From NCBI GenBank assembly GCA_041687295.1, contig JAWLCG010000131.1, positions 1 through 11,745 of the forward strand: 11,745 bases of DNA, in the 5' to 3' direction. Made by a program: the position numbers and the translations under genes. Source of the stretch: JAWLCG01 sp041687295. GTDB lineage: Bacteria; Planctomycetota; Phycisphaerae; SM23-33; FEN-1343. Positions 1 to 6,498 of the stretch are shown in pieces (position 1 is the first letter of the stretch; each line of letters begins with the position of its first letter). The notes below the pieces were generated by a model. It ran no database searches. It worked only from the letters and a program-made list of their open reading frames with translations, and was not told the DNA's origin.

Positions 1-2
1 GC

Positions 3-1055
3 CTACGCTTCGCCGAGCAGATCGGGGCCCACTCGGCCGGTGGGGGTGCCGTCCCACTGGTGGCGGGCCAGTTCCTGGACGATGCGGTCGGCCAGTTCGA
101 CGGCGGCCAGGCCGTCCTCGGCGGAGACCTCCGGGCGGGCGCCGCGCTCGACGCTGGCGAGGAAGGCCTCGGCCTGCTTGCGGAGCGGCTCGGCCGACTC
201 GTCGACGGTCAGCTCGTCGACCTTGACCAGGTCGGCGTAGTTGGTCTGCTGGGCCAGGCCGGCCAGGTCGTCGATGCCGGCCTTGCGGGCCATGTGGATC
301 AGGTCGAGGTTCTCGCTCTTGCGGACGACGATGCCGGTCTTGCGCTGGTAGTCGACCGAGAGGTAGGCCTGCTCGCTGAAGAGGCGGACCTTGCGTTCGG
401 TCTTGATGGCCAGCCGGCTGGCGGTGATGTTGGCGACGCAGCCGTTGGCGAAGGTGATGCGGGCGTTGGCGATGTCCTCGTGGTCGCCGATGACGTTGAC
501 CCCGACGGCCGAGACGCTGACGACCTCGTGCGTGCCGGCCAGCGTGAGGATGATGTCGATGTCGTGGATCATCATGTCCAGCACGACGCCGACGTCGGCG
601 GAGCGGAAGGTGAACGGGCTGATGCGGTGGCTCTCAATAAACTTGGGCTGAATGGCGTACTTCCGCATGGCCATCACGACGGGGTTAAAGCGTTCGGTGT
701 GGCCCACCTGGACGACGGCGCCTCGGCTGCGGGCCAGGGCGATGAGCTCCCGGCCGGCCTGGACGTCGGCGGTGAGTGGCTTTTCGATGAGCACGCCCTT
801 GCCGGCCTCGACGAGCGGACGGGCGACGGCGACGTGGTGGCGCGTCGGCACCGATACGATGGCGGCGTCCACGCGGTCGACGAGGTCTTCGACGCGGGTG
901 AAGGCCTCGCAGGATCGCTGGGCGGCGACGGCCTCGGCGGCGTCGCGGTCGGCATCGCAGACGCCGACCAGCTCGGCGGCGGCCATTTCGCTCAGCACGC
1001 GGGCGTGCAGCTTGCCCATCCGTCCACAGCCGATCACGGCGACTCGCAGGGCCAT
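3..1055 (-). CDS. Gfo/Idh/MocA-family NAD(P)-dependent oxidoreductase, GnnA-like
   Basis: This is a complete 350-residue gene; its TAG stop lies at the window edge. The N-terminus is a Rossmann fold with the dinucleotide-binding motif GCGRMG (residues 9-14). The family lysine motif EKPL is at 91-94, followed by GHTERFNP (118-125) and the catalytic-region D160-MMIHD (H164, D165). The start is supported by AAGGAG five bases before ATG, and that ATG shares one base with the lpxA stop (TGATG), so translation is probably coupled. In Acidithiobacillus and Leptospira, a member of this family next to lpxA, GnnA, oxidises the 3-OH of UDP-GlcNAc so that the transaminase GnnB can make UDP-GlcNAc3N. Position in the operon makes that role likely here, but no gnnB is visible because the sequence ends just past this stop. 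The family assignment is firm. The substrate is inference; another sugar dehydrogenase role is possible. Confidence 0.85.
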   Translation of the reverse strand: MALRVAVIGCGRMGKLHARVLSEMAAAELVGVCDADRDAAEAVAAQRSCEAFTRVEDLVDRVDAAIVSVPTRHHVAVARPLVEAGKGVLIEKPLTADVQAGRELIALARSRGAVVQVGHTERFNPVVMAMRKYAIQPKFIESHRISPFTFRSADVGVVLDMMIHDIDIILTLAGTHEVVSVSAVGVNVIGDHEDIANARITFANGCVANITASRLAIKTERKVRLFSEQAYLSVDYQRKTGIVVRKSENLDLIHMARKAGIDDLAGLAQQTNYADLVKVDELTVDESAEPLRKQAEAFLASVERGARPEVSAEDGLAAVELADRIVQELARHQWDGTPTGRVGPDLLGEA

Positions 1056-1951
1056 CAGCTCTCCTTCCGCTGCATCCGTATCTTGACCAGGGCCAGCAGC
1101 TCGCGGGGCAGGTACTCCTCGGCCTCGGGGGGGATCTGCCCGCGGAAGTGCTCGCGGTAGCGCCCGTAGACTCCCGAGAGGCTCTGGCGGCAGAATTGCA
1201 GGAGGTAGGCCAGCTCGGGGTTGTCGGTGTTCTGGGCCTCGAGGACGTCGAGCTTGGGCGTCATGGCCGACTCGTCCTCGAACAGCCAGACCAGGGCCGC
1301 CCGCAGCTGGGCCTCGATGGTGGTGGGCAGGCGGGCGGCGGCGATGCCGGCCTCGTGGAGCCCGCGGACCATCGGCGGGTCCCAGTAGTAGTCTTCGCTG
1401 TAGAAGTCGACGAAGGGCGGCACGTCTCGGCGGACGGGCGTGCGGGGCCCGACGCGGCTGAATCGCCCGACGCGGCTGAAGTGGTGCACGCCGACCATCT
1501 CGCCGATGGCGGCGCCGCTCTGGACGACGATGTGCCCGGCCAGCAGGACGCCGCGGCCCAGGCGGGTGCGGTCGGCGACGTAGCAGTCGTGGGCGACGTG
1601 GCTGGTGTCTTCGAGGACGTTGTCGTGGCCGATGTAGGTCACCCAGCCGCCGGCCTCGGTGCCCAGGTGGGCGGTGACGTTTCGGCCCAGGCGGTTGCGG
1701 TCGCCGATCCAGAGCACCGTGGGCCCGCCGCGGTACTTGAGGTCCTGCGGGTCGCCGCCGAGCACCGTGCCGCTGCCGACGGTGTTCTCGCGGCCCAGGG
1801 TGGTATGGCCCAGGACGGCGACGCGGCTGGCCAGCACCGTGCCGGCGCCGATGCGGGCATGGGGCCCGATGACGCACCATCGGCCCACGCGGGCGTCGGG
1901 GTGCACCTGGGCGCCGGGGGCGATCTCGCAGACGACCTTCACATCGGCCAT
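1055..1951 (-). CDS. lpxA: LpxA, acyl-ACP--UDP-N-acetylglucosamine O/N-acyltransferase, all active-site His present
   Basis: This 298-residue protein has a left-handed beta-helix of hexapeptide repeats (about residues 5-175) and a C-terminal helical part. LpxA transfers a 3-hydroxyacyl chain from ACP to UDP-GlcNAc (or its 3-amino analogue) in the cytoplasm, the first lipid A step. By eye it aligns without gaps to E. coli LpxA through the core. H118, H121, H140 and H156 match E. coli H122, H125 (catalytic), H144 and H160, and the substrate motif QDLKY is at 69-73. Two things are odd. The residue at the acyl-length ruler position (E. coli G173) is P169. The usual C-terminal NxExLKR nucleotide-binding motif is not recognisable, being replaced by a divergent stretch from about residue 181, and the protein is about 36 residues longer than E. 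coli LpxA. The start is three bases after the upstream stop, with GGAGG about 12 bases before it. Confidence 0.88.
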   Translation of the reverse strand: MADVKVVCEIAPGAQVHPDARVGRWCVIGPHARIGAGTVLASRVAVLGHTTLGRENTVGSGTVLGGDPQDLKYRGGPTVLWIGDRNRLGRNVTAHLGTEAGGWVTYIGHDNVLEDTSHVAHDCYVADRTRLGRGVLLAGHIVVQSGAAIGEMVGVHHFSRVGRFSRVGPRTPVRRDVPPFVDFYSEDYYWDPPMVRGLHEAGIAAARLPTTIEAQLRAALVWLFEDESAMTPKLDVLEAQNTDNPELAYLLQFCRQSLSGVYGRYREHFRGQIPPEAEEYLPRELLALVKIRMQRKES

Positions 1952-1954
1952 GCG

Positions 1955-2779
1955 CTACTCGCCCTCCCGCACGCTGGTGCCGGCTGAGGCGTCGTGGGCG
2001 TCGGCGGCCTGGCAGGCCTGCTGCTGGCGGCGCAGGAAGCTCAGCAGGTACCCCAGGTGCTCGTCGGAGTCGGCCTGGGCCTCCCACTGGGCGAGGCGCG
2101 CGGGGTCGACCGGGCCCGAGCCGATGCCGTTGAACAGGCTGCGGAAGGCCTCCTTCAGGCGGGCGATGCTCTGGTCGCTGAAGCCGCAACGCTTGAGGTT
2201 CTCGACGTTGACGCCGCGGACGCGGAAGGGAAAGCCCTGGACCATCGCGTAGGGCGGCGCGTCGCGGTCGATGCCGGCGTAGCCGCTGGTGAAGGTGTAG
2301 GCGCCGATGGTGGCCCCCGTGCGGGTGCCGGTAAAGGCGCTGGCGCGGACGAAGGTCTCGACGCGCGAGCCGCGCGCCAGCTGGGTGTAGGGGCCCAGGA
2401 TGACCTGGTCGGCGACCTGGACGTCGGCCTCCAGCCCGCAGCCGATCATGACCAGGCAGTCGCTGCCGATGCAGGTGCCGGGCCCGTCGGGGTCGCTGCC
2501 GGCGGTGATGACGGCGTGCTCGCGGATGATGTTCCGCGGGCCGATGCGGACGCGCCCGCCCGGCTGGCCGGGTTCGGAGGGCTGGCCGATCATCGCGAAG
2601 GGATAGATGTGAGTGCCCGGCCCGATCTCGACGTCGCCGTCGAGCATGGCGTTGGCGTCCACCCGCCCGCCGGGGCCGATGCGGACGTCGGGGCCGATGT
2701 AGGCGAACGGGCCTACGACGACATCCTCGGCCAGCTGGCCCGGGTCGGTCACAATCGCATTGGGAGAAATCTCTGGCAT
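1955..2779 (-). CDS. LpxA-like beta-helix protein lacking the catalytic histidines
   Basis: This 274-residue protein is clearly homologous to LpxA along its full length: hexapeptide repeats from about residue 5 to 175, then the C-terminal motif N191-V-E193-N-L-K-R197 (E. coli N198, E200, R204). The core aligns without gaps to E. coli LpxA, yet every active-site His is replaced: H122 by G115, H125 by A118, H144 by G137 and H160 by R153. A short deletion also removes the QDLKY substrate loop (E. coli residues 73-77). It is therefore unlikely to be a working LpxA alone. It could be a non-catalytic partner of the adjacent LpxA, or an acyltransferase of changed chemistry. The reading frame is intact and closely packed, so it is not decaying. 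GAGGA lies five bases before ATG, 25 bases after the lpxC-fabZ stop. Confidence 0.85.
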   Translation of the reverse strand: MPEISPNAIVTDPGQLAEDVVVGPFAYIGPDVRIGPGGRVDANAMLDGDVEIGPGTHIYPFAMIGQPSEPGQPGGRVRIGPRNIIREHAVITAGSDPDGPGTCIGSDCLVMIGCGLEADVQVADQVILGPYTQLARGSRVETFVRASAFTGTRTGATIGAYTFTSGYAGIDRDAPPYAMVQGFPFRVRGVNVENLKRCGFSDQSIARLKEAFRSLFNGIGSGPVDPARLAQWEAQADSDEHLGYLLSFLRRQQQACQAADAHDASAGTSVREGE

Positions 2780-2804
2780 TGAATCCTCAGCCGTCGCCTT
2801 CGGG

Positions 2805-4130
2805 TCACACGATGCCGGCGTCCTCGTCCACCAGCATGAACTTGATCTCCGCCTCGGCCGCCAGGTGCTCGCCGACCATGGCGCGGCACTTGCAGTGGCC
2901 GGTGCGGCTGCGGACGTGGAGGCTCTCGGCCTCCAGGATGAGCTGGTCGCCGGGCAGCACGGGGCGGCGCATCTTCACGCGGTCCATGCCCAGCAGCACG
3001 GCGATCTTGCCGGTGTTGTCCAGCCGGCGGCTCAGCAGGATGCCCGACAGTTGCGCCATCGCCTCCAGGATCATCACGCCGGGCATGATCGGATGGCCCG
3101 GGTAGTGGCCCTGGAAGAACGGCTCGTTGACCGAGACGTTCTTGATGCCCACCGCCCGGCGGTCGCCGTCGACCTCGATCACCCGGTCGACCATGAGGAA
3201 CGGGTAGCGGTGGTGCAGGATCCGCATGATCTGGCGGATGTCCAGCAGGGGCTGGCGGATCGTCTGGCGGCTGCGCTGGCGGGCGGTGACCTGCTCGATG
3301 AGCTTGACGACCAACTGGTGGTTGAGGCTGTGGCCCGAGCGGTGGGCGACGATCCGCCCCTGGAGGCGCCGCCCGAACAGGGCCAGGTCGCCCACCAGGT
3401 CGCACACTTTGTGGCGGACGTGCTCGTTGGCGAACCGCAGCTCGTTGTCGATGGGCCCGTCTTCGCCCATCACCAGCACGTCGCGTTCGGTGAGGTGCTT
3501 GCCCAGGCCCTGGGCGCGGAAGGCGTCGGCCTCGGCCTTGAGCACGAAGGTGCGGGCCGGCGCGAGCTGGGCGAAATAGTCGTCGCGCCCCAGGCGGAAG
3601 GCGAACAGCTGCCGGCCGATGCTGGGGTGCTGCGAGTAGTCCAGGTCGTAGAGGATGTCGAGCCCCTCGCCGTCGCCGGGCAGGGCGGTGAGCATGGCGT
3701 CGCCCTCGGCGACGGTGAGCGGCTCGTCGATGACGAAGACGTCGGGCTCGGCGTCCTGCTCGGCCAGGCCCGCCTCCAGCAGCGCCTCGGCGAAGGGCTT
3801 GGGTGAGCCGTCGAGGTTGGGCACCTCCGGGCCGGTCAGCTCGATGGTGAGGTTGTCGACCCCCAGCCCCGCCGCCGCCGAGAGCACGTGCTCGACCGTG
3901 TCGATCGCCAGCGTGCCGTTGCGCAGCGACGTGCGGCGCGGGCGCTGGATCACGTTGGCCACGGCCGCGGGGATCTGCACCGGCTCGTCCAGGTCGGTCC
4001 GCGCAAAGAGGATACCCGCGTTGGGCTCGGCCGGGTGGAACCGCATCCGGCAAGGCTCGCCGGTGAAGAGTCCCTGGCCGCTGATCTCGGCGCTACGGGC
4101 GATCGTGTGTTGTTTTTTGTTCGAGGGCAT
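2805..4130 (-). CDS. lpxC-fabZ: Bifunctional LpxC deacetylase / FabZ 3-hydroxyacyl-ACP dehydratase fusion
   Basis: This is a 441-residue two-domain enzyme. Residues about 7-285 are LpxC, the zinc amidase that commits UDP-3-acyl-GlcNAc to lipid A. E80-H81 lie in TVEHVLSA; H240 and D244 (HKVCD) complete the zinc site; H267 lies in HRSGHSLN. Residues about 297-438 are FabZ, the hotdog-fold dehydratase of fatty acid synthesis, with HHRYPFLMVD (306-315), catalytic H342 in GHYPGHP and E356 in ILEAMAQ, spaced 14 residues apart as in the family. Such fusions are known in Bacteroidota and are also found in PVC bacteria. The start at MPSNKK lies inside the end of lpxD (38-nt overlap); a longer in-frame start at 4199 is unlikely because it would add residues from the lpxD shadow frame. 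Only a weak AGAG precedes the ATG, so coupling to lpxD translation is plausible. Confidence 0.93.
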   Translation of the reverse strand: MPSNKKQHTIARSAEISGQGLFTGEPCRMRFHPAEPNAGILFARTDLDEPVQIPAAVANVIQRPRRTSLRNGTLAIDTVEHVLSAAAGLGVDNLTIELTGPEVPNLDGSPKPFAEALLEAGLAEQDAEPDVFVIDEPLTVAEGDAMLTALPGDGEGLDILYDLDYSQHPSIGRQLFAFRLGRDDYFAQLAPARTFVLKAEADAFRAQGLGKHLTERDVLVMGEDGPIDNELRFANEHVRHKVCDLVGDLALFGRRLQGRIVAHRSGHSLNHQLVVKLIEQVTARQRSRQTIRQPLLDIRQIMRILHHRYPFLMVDRVIEVDGDRRAVGIKNVSVNEPFFQGHYPGHPIMPGVMILEAMAQLSGILLSRRLDNTGKIAVLLGMDRVKMRRPVLPGDQLILEAESLHVRSRTGHCKCRAMVGEHLAAEAEIKFMLVDEDAGIV

Positions 4131-5154
4131 CCAGTCTGCTCTGCAATTCCTTGAGCTGCTGCCGCATCGCGGGCAGCTGCGAGACCAACTGTACCTCACG
4201 CCAGTGCTGCCGCGGCGGCTTGGCCGGTATCCCGACCAGGACCTGCCCGCGCTGGGGCCCAGGCTGCTGAACGATCACTGAGCTGGACATCACGACCGTG
4301 CCGGCCGGCACGTCCAGATGGTCGACGCTGCCCGCCTGCCCGCCGAACACCACGCCATCGCCCAGCCGAACGCTGCCGGCGATGCCGACCTGGGCGGCCA
4401 TCAGCACGCCGCGTCCGACCTGCACATTATGCGCGACCTGCACCAGATTGTCGATCTTGCTGCCGTCACCGATTCGGGTGGCCCCGAACTTGGCGCGGTC
4501 GACGCAAGCGCAGGCGCCGATCTCCACGTCGTCGCCGATCTCCACCACGCCCACGTGCGGCACGCGGTGGTGCACCCCGCGGCGGGTGTAGTAGCCGAAG
4601 CCGTCCGCCCCGATCACGGCGTTGGGCGCGATGCGGCACCGTCGGCCGATGCGACAGCCATGCCGCACCACCACGCCGGGCATCAGGACCGAGCCGGCCC
4701 CGATGGTCACGCCGGCCTCGACGCAGACGTTGGCCGCCAGCACCACACCGGCCTCGAGCGTTACGTTTGCACCGACCACCGCACAGGGCCCGATGGCCAC
4801 GTCCTCGCCCAGCCGCGCCGACGGGGCGACCACTGCCGAGCCGTGCACGCCGGGGGCGGGCAGGTCCTCCGGCGCACCGAGCATCTCCAGCACGGCCGCG
4901 AAGGCGGCCTCGGGGTCGTCCACGCGGATCAGCGTCAGGCCGTCCACGGCCGGCACGTCGGGGCCAACCAGGGCGGCCGATGCCCGGCAGGCCGCCAGCT
5001 CGCGCGCCCGGCGGGCGCTGACGGCAAAGGTGATCTGTCCGGGCCCGGCCTCGGCCAGCGAGCCGGCTGAGGCGATCCGAACCGACCCATCGCCCTCGAT
5101 GCGCCCGCCGAGGGCCTCGGCAATCTGCGCGACTGTAAAGCTACGTCCGTCCAT
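4093..5154 (-). CDS. lpxD: LpxD, UDP-3-O-(3-hydroxyacyl)glucosamine N-acyltransferase
   Basis: LpxD adds the second 3-hydroxyacyl chain, to the 2-amino group of the sugar, after LpxC. The 353-residue protein has the usual order: an N-terminal uridine-binding domain (about 1-95), a left-handed beta-helix of hexapeptide repeats (about 105-290) and a C-terminal helix (about 318-348) that forms the trimer coiled coil. Catalytic H242 is in VQVAHNVQVG, and H279 in SVDHLD matches the second conserved histidine of E. coli LpxD (H276). Two ATGs sit side by side at 5157 and 5154. The AAGGA at 5159-5163 is one base from the first but four from the second, so the second is preferred. The last 38 bases overlap lpxC-fabZ in another frame. 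Upstream is a 500-nt repeat-filled gap, and a weak promoter may lie in it. Confidence 0.93.
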   Translation of the reverse strand: MDGRSFTVAQIAEALGGRIEGDGSVRIASAGSLAEAGPGQITFAVSARRARELAACRASAALVGPDVPAVDGLTLIRVDDPEAAFAAVLEMLGAPEDLPAPGVHGSAVVAPSARLGEDVAIGPCAVVGANVTLEAGVVLAANVCVEAGVTIGAGSVLMPGVVVRHGCRIGRRCRIAPNAVIGADGFGYYTRRGVHHRVPHVGVVEIGDDVEIGACACVDRAKFGATRIGDGSKIDNLVQVAHNVQVGRGVLMAAQVGIAGSVRLGDGVVFGGQAGSVDHLDVPAGTVVMSSSVIVQQPGPQRGQVLVGIPAKPPRQHWREVQLVSQLPAMRQQLKELQSRLDALEQKTTHDRP

Positions 5155-5193
5155 CATGTCCTTCCCCCGGCCCCGCAGCCGGGCCGGCCCCAC

Positions 5194-5223
5194 AGCATAC
5201 CCAGAGCAGGCGACGCGTTTCCA
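5194..5223 (-). promoter_or_regulatory. Possible sigma70-like promoter for lpxD
   Basis: On the minus strand TGGAAA (5218-5223) and TATGCT (5194-5199) are separated by 18 bases, each matching four of six consensus positions. This lies about 40 bases before the lpxD start and downstream of the palindromic element, so it would allow lpxD and later genes to be expressed even if transcription from bamA stops in the spacer. The match is modest and may be chance. Confidence 0.3.
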
Positions 5224-5424
5224 GCCCCGAATTGGCGGGCGCGTCAGATCGGGCCAGCCCTTTGGGCCCCGAGGGGCCGCTGCCGCCGGCGAACCAAAGG
5301 CGGAATCGTCCGGCCCAAGCCCACGGATTGCCATCCGTGGGCATCTCGGCGGGCCGTCCATCGCGCGGCCCAACGCCCGCGCGTGTGGGGTAAGATGCTC
5401 CAGGGGGTGACGATGACCTCAAGA

Positions 5425-5449
5425 CGTGGCTACAGACGCCGTAGCCACG
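5425..5449. repeat. Hairpin with perfect 9-bp arms
   Basis: Arms CGTGGCTAC (5425-5433) and GTAGCCACG (5441-5449) are perfect complements around a 7-base loop. It lies inside the larger inverted-repeat element and is similar in size to the two hairpins that follow, but differs in sequence. Confidence 0.65.
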
Positions 5450-5468
5450 GCACCCTCTCGCAGGGCCC

Positions 5469-5550
5469 GGTGCCACGGCTGCGCTGTCTGCAGCCGTGCC
5501 GGCCGGCATTGGGGCGCTCGCACGGCTGCACAAAGCGCAGCCGTGGCACC
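5469..5550. repeat. Inverted pair of 31-bp REP-like palindromes
   Basis: The 31 bases at 5469-5499 and the reverse complement of 5520-5550 differ at only two loop positions. Each unit starts GGTGCCACGGCTGCGCT and folds on itself with 9-bp arms CACGGCTGC / GCAGCCGTG around 7-base loops (stems 5474-5482/5490-5498 and 5521-5529/5537-5545). About 20 bases separate them. Head-to-head pairs of self-complementary units are typical of REP/BIME repeats. The loops differ while the stems are identical, which suggests that the paired structure is preserved. Confidence 0.75.
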
Positions 5551-5663
5551 CGGCCGGTCCGCTGTGCCGCCCGATGGACGGTTCAGCCACGACGCCCACC
5601 GATGGCAATCCGTGGGCTTGGGCCGGGCCCTGCGGTCTGCCCACGCACCGGGCGCAGACGCGT

Positions 5664-6272
5664 CTATCGCCCCTGCAGGTTGTACTGCTGGTTGACGCGG
5701 GCCAGGACGGCGTCGGTGATGTCCAGGCCGGGGTCGTGGTAGAGGACCTTGCGCAGGGCGATTTTGCTCATCAGCTCGCGCTGCGTGTCGGTGGGCATGT
5801 CCAGGTTGTCGCGGTAGAGCACCAGCTGGAAGCCCTGTTCCTGGGCGACCTGGCCGATGGCCTCGAGGATGCGGTTGTACATCGCCTCGGTCAGGCGGTT
5901 GTGGGTGCGCTGGAGCTTGGCCTCCTCGACCCGCTGCCAGACCTGGGCGGAGACGCCGGCCTGCTCGATCTGGTCGAGCTTGGCCTGGTAGGCGTCCGAG
6001 CCGGGCGCCAGGGCGTCCAGGTCCATCCGCAGGGCCTCCAGCTCGCGCTGGCGCTGCTGGGCCTCGACCTGCAGGGCCTGGCGGCGCTGCTCGAGCTCGC
6101 TGGTGAGGTCCTTGGCCTGCTGGGAGTTATTGAAGACCTGGGCCACGTCGACCACGGCCACCCGCGTCTGGGCCGGCGCCACCGCCGCCGGCTGGGCCGT
6201 CACCCGCCCCAGCCACAGCGTCCCGGCCAGCAGCACCACGATCGTCAGCACGAGAATCCGATGCGTGTTCAT
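5664..6272 (-). CDS. skp: Skp/OmpH-family periplasmic chaperone
   Basis: This 202-residue secreted protein would hold unfolded outer-membrane proteins in the periplasm and deliver them to BamA. Residues about 5-27 form a hydrophobic signal sequence (ILVLTIVVLLAGTLWLG) ending near VTAQPAA. RVAVVDVAQVF and the following residues (about 37-55) match the start of the mature OmpH domain. A long charged helical segment rich in Q, E, R and L (about 55-125) would form the coiled-coil tentacle, and the C-terminal strand and helix return to the body. The start at MNTHR is chosen because GGAG (6279-6282) is six bases before it; the ATG four codons upstream has no such site. Its place between bamA and lpxD is the classical order, although both gaps here are long and repeat-rich. 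Confidence 0.88.
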   Translation of the reverse strand: MNTHRILVLTIVVLLAGTLWLGRVTAQPAAVAPAQTRVAVVDVAQVFNNSQQAKDLTSELEQRRQALQVEAQQRQRELEALRMDLDALAPGSDAYQAKLDQIEQAGVSAQVWQRVEEAKLQRTHNRLTEAMYNRILEAIGQVAQEQGFQLVLYRDNLDMPTDTQRELMSKIALRKVLYHDPGLDITDAVLARVNQQYNLQGR

Positions 6273-6278
6273 GTTGTA

Positions 6279-6282
6279 CTCC
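6279..6282 (-). promoter_or_regulatory. Shine-Dalgarno site deciding the skp start
   Basis: GGAG on the minus strand is six bases before the ATG at 6272. It falls within the coding sequence if the alternative ATG at 6284 were used, so it favours the shorter protein. Confidence 0.6.
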
Positions 6283-6295
6283 ATTCTGAAGCCAG

Positions 6296-6311
6296 CGCCC
6301 CCCGGGGGGCG
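6296..6311. repeat. Perfect 16-bp GC palindrome before skp
   Basis: CGCCCCCCGGGGGGCG is its own reverse complement and lies 24 bases upstream of the skp start, between that start and the 8-bp repeat arms. In RNA it would leave little loop, so a DNA site or simple GC-run chance is as likely as a regulatory hairpin. Confidence 0.5.
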
Positions 6312-6323
6312 AACTCGTGTTGC

Positions 6324-6464
6324 GGTTAATTGGTTAACTGGTTAATTGGTGATCCGTTCGCCTCTGGTAGTCTTCCCCGCTAACCAGTCAACCAGTTAAC
6401 GAATCAACGAATTAACCAATTAACCCATTAACGAATCAACCGACTATCCCGATCGCGTCTTCGC
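6324..6464. repeat. Inverted array of 8-bp tandem units between bamA and skp
   Basis: The right arm (6382-6445) is eight consecutive octamers of the form AAC-N-N-A/G-T-Y: AACCAGTC, AACCAGTT, AACGAATC, AACGAATT, AACCAATT, AACCCATT, AACGAATC, AACCGACT. The left arm (6324-6355) has four in the opposite orientation: GGTTAATT, GGTTAACT, GGTTAATT and a decayed GGTGATCC. The arms can pair, for example 6324-6337 with 6412-6425 over 14 perfect bases. A flank TATCCC...GTCTTCGC (6445-6464) follows the right arm and recurs at 11455-11474. The AT-rich array stands out sharply from the GC-rich surroundings. It fills the 226-nt gap between bamA and skp and encodes nothing recognisable. Confidence 0.85.
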
Positions 6465-6498
6465 GTCACCGTGGGGTCGCGGGTTCCGTTTGTGACGG

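Larger units (their letters stand above)
5310..5626. repeat. 317-bp element bounded by about 60-bp imperfect inverted repeats, with internal palindromes
   Basis: The left end (5310-5369) and the reverse complement of the right end (5566-5626) match over about 60 bases. The first 33 bases differ at one site; a looser middle and a one-base indel follow; then CCGTCCATCG is shared again. Each end contains its own hairpin: 5319-5342 with perfect 10-bp arms (GCCCACGGAT), and 5594-5617 with one arm mismatch. Between them lie three more hairpins at 5425-5449, 5474-5498 and 5521-5545. No open reading frame encoding a recognisable protein and no clear target-site duplication were found. The structure could be a small non-autonomous mobile element or a REP/BIME-like cluster. 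Confidence 0.7.
5155..5663. other. Non-coding spacer between skp/ompH and lpxD, full of palindromes
   Basis: About 500 bases hold no gene that I can support. The spacer contains the inverted-repeat element at 5310-5626, a GGCCCC-GA-GGGGCC hairpin at 5265-5278, and a hairpin just after the skp stop with arms GTCTGC (5635-5640) and GCAGAC (5654-5659). None is followed by a T-run on the minus strand, so none is a standard intrinsic terminator. This is an unusually long gap inside a gene order that is tightly packed in most diderm bacteria. Confidence 0.7.

Noticed and set aside
1056..2189. Long upstream in-frame extension of the oxidoreductase reading frame
   Set aside because: The added residues are a low-complexity Pro/Arg/Gly sequence that runs antiparallel to nothing conserved and overlaps lpxA and its paralogue in another frame. 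The true start has a strong ribosome site and begins the Rossmann motif.
4113..4118. A6 run in the lpxD/lpxC-fabZ overlap as a programmed frameshift site
   Set aside because: Both genes have complete, normally ended reading frames, and LpxC begins with its own N-terminus, so no frameshift product is needed.
5158..5373. N-terminal extension of LpxD into the repeat spacer
   Set aside because: The extra residues come from the palindromic element, and LpxD family proteins start at the chosen Met.
5635..5659. Intrinsic terminator after skp
   Set aside because: A hairpin is present but no T-run follows it on the minus strand.
6382..6445. CRISPR array
   Set aside because: The octamers are contiguous with no spacers, and no cas genes are near.
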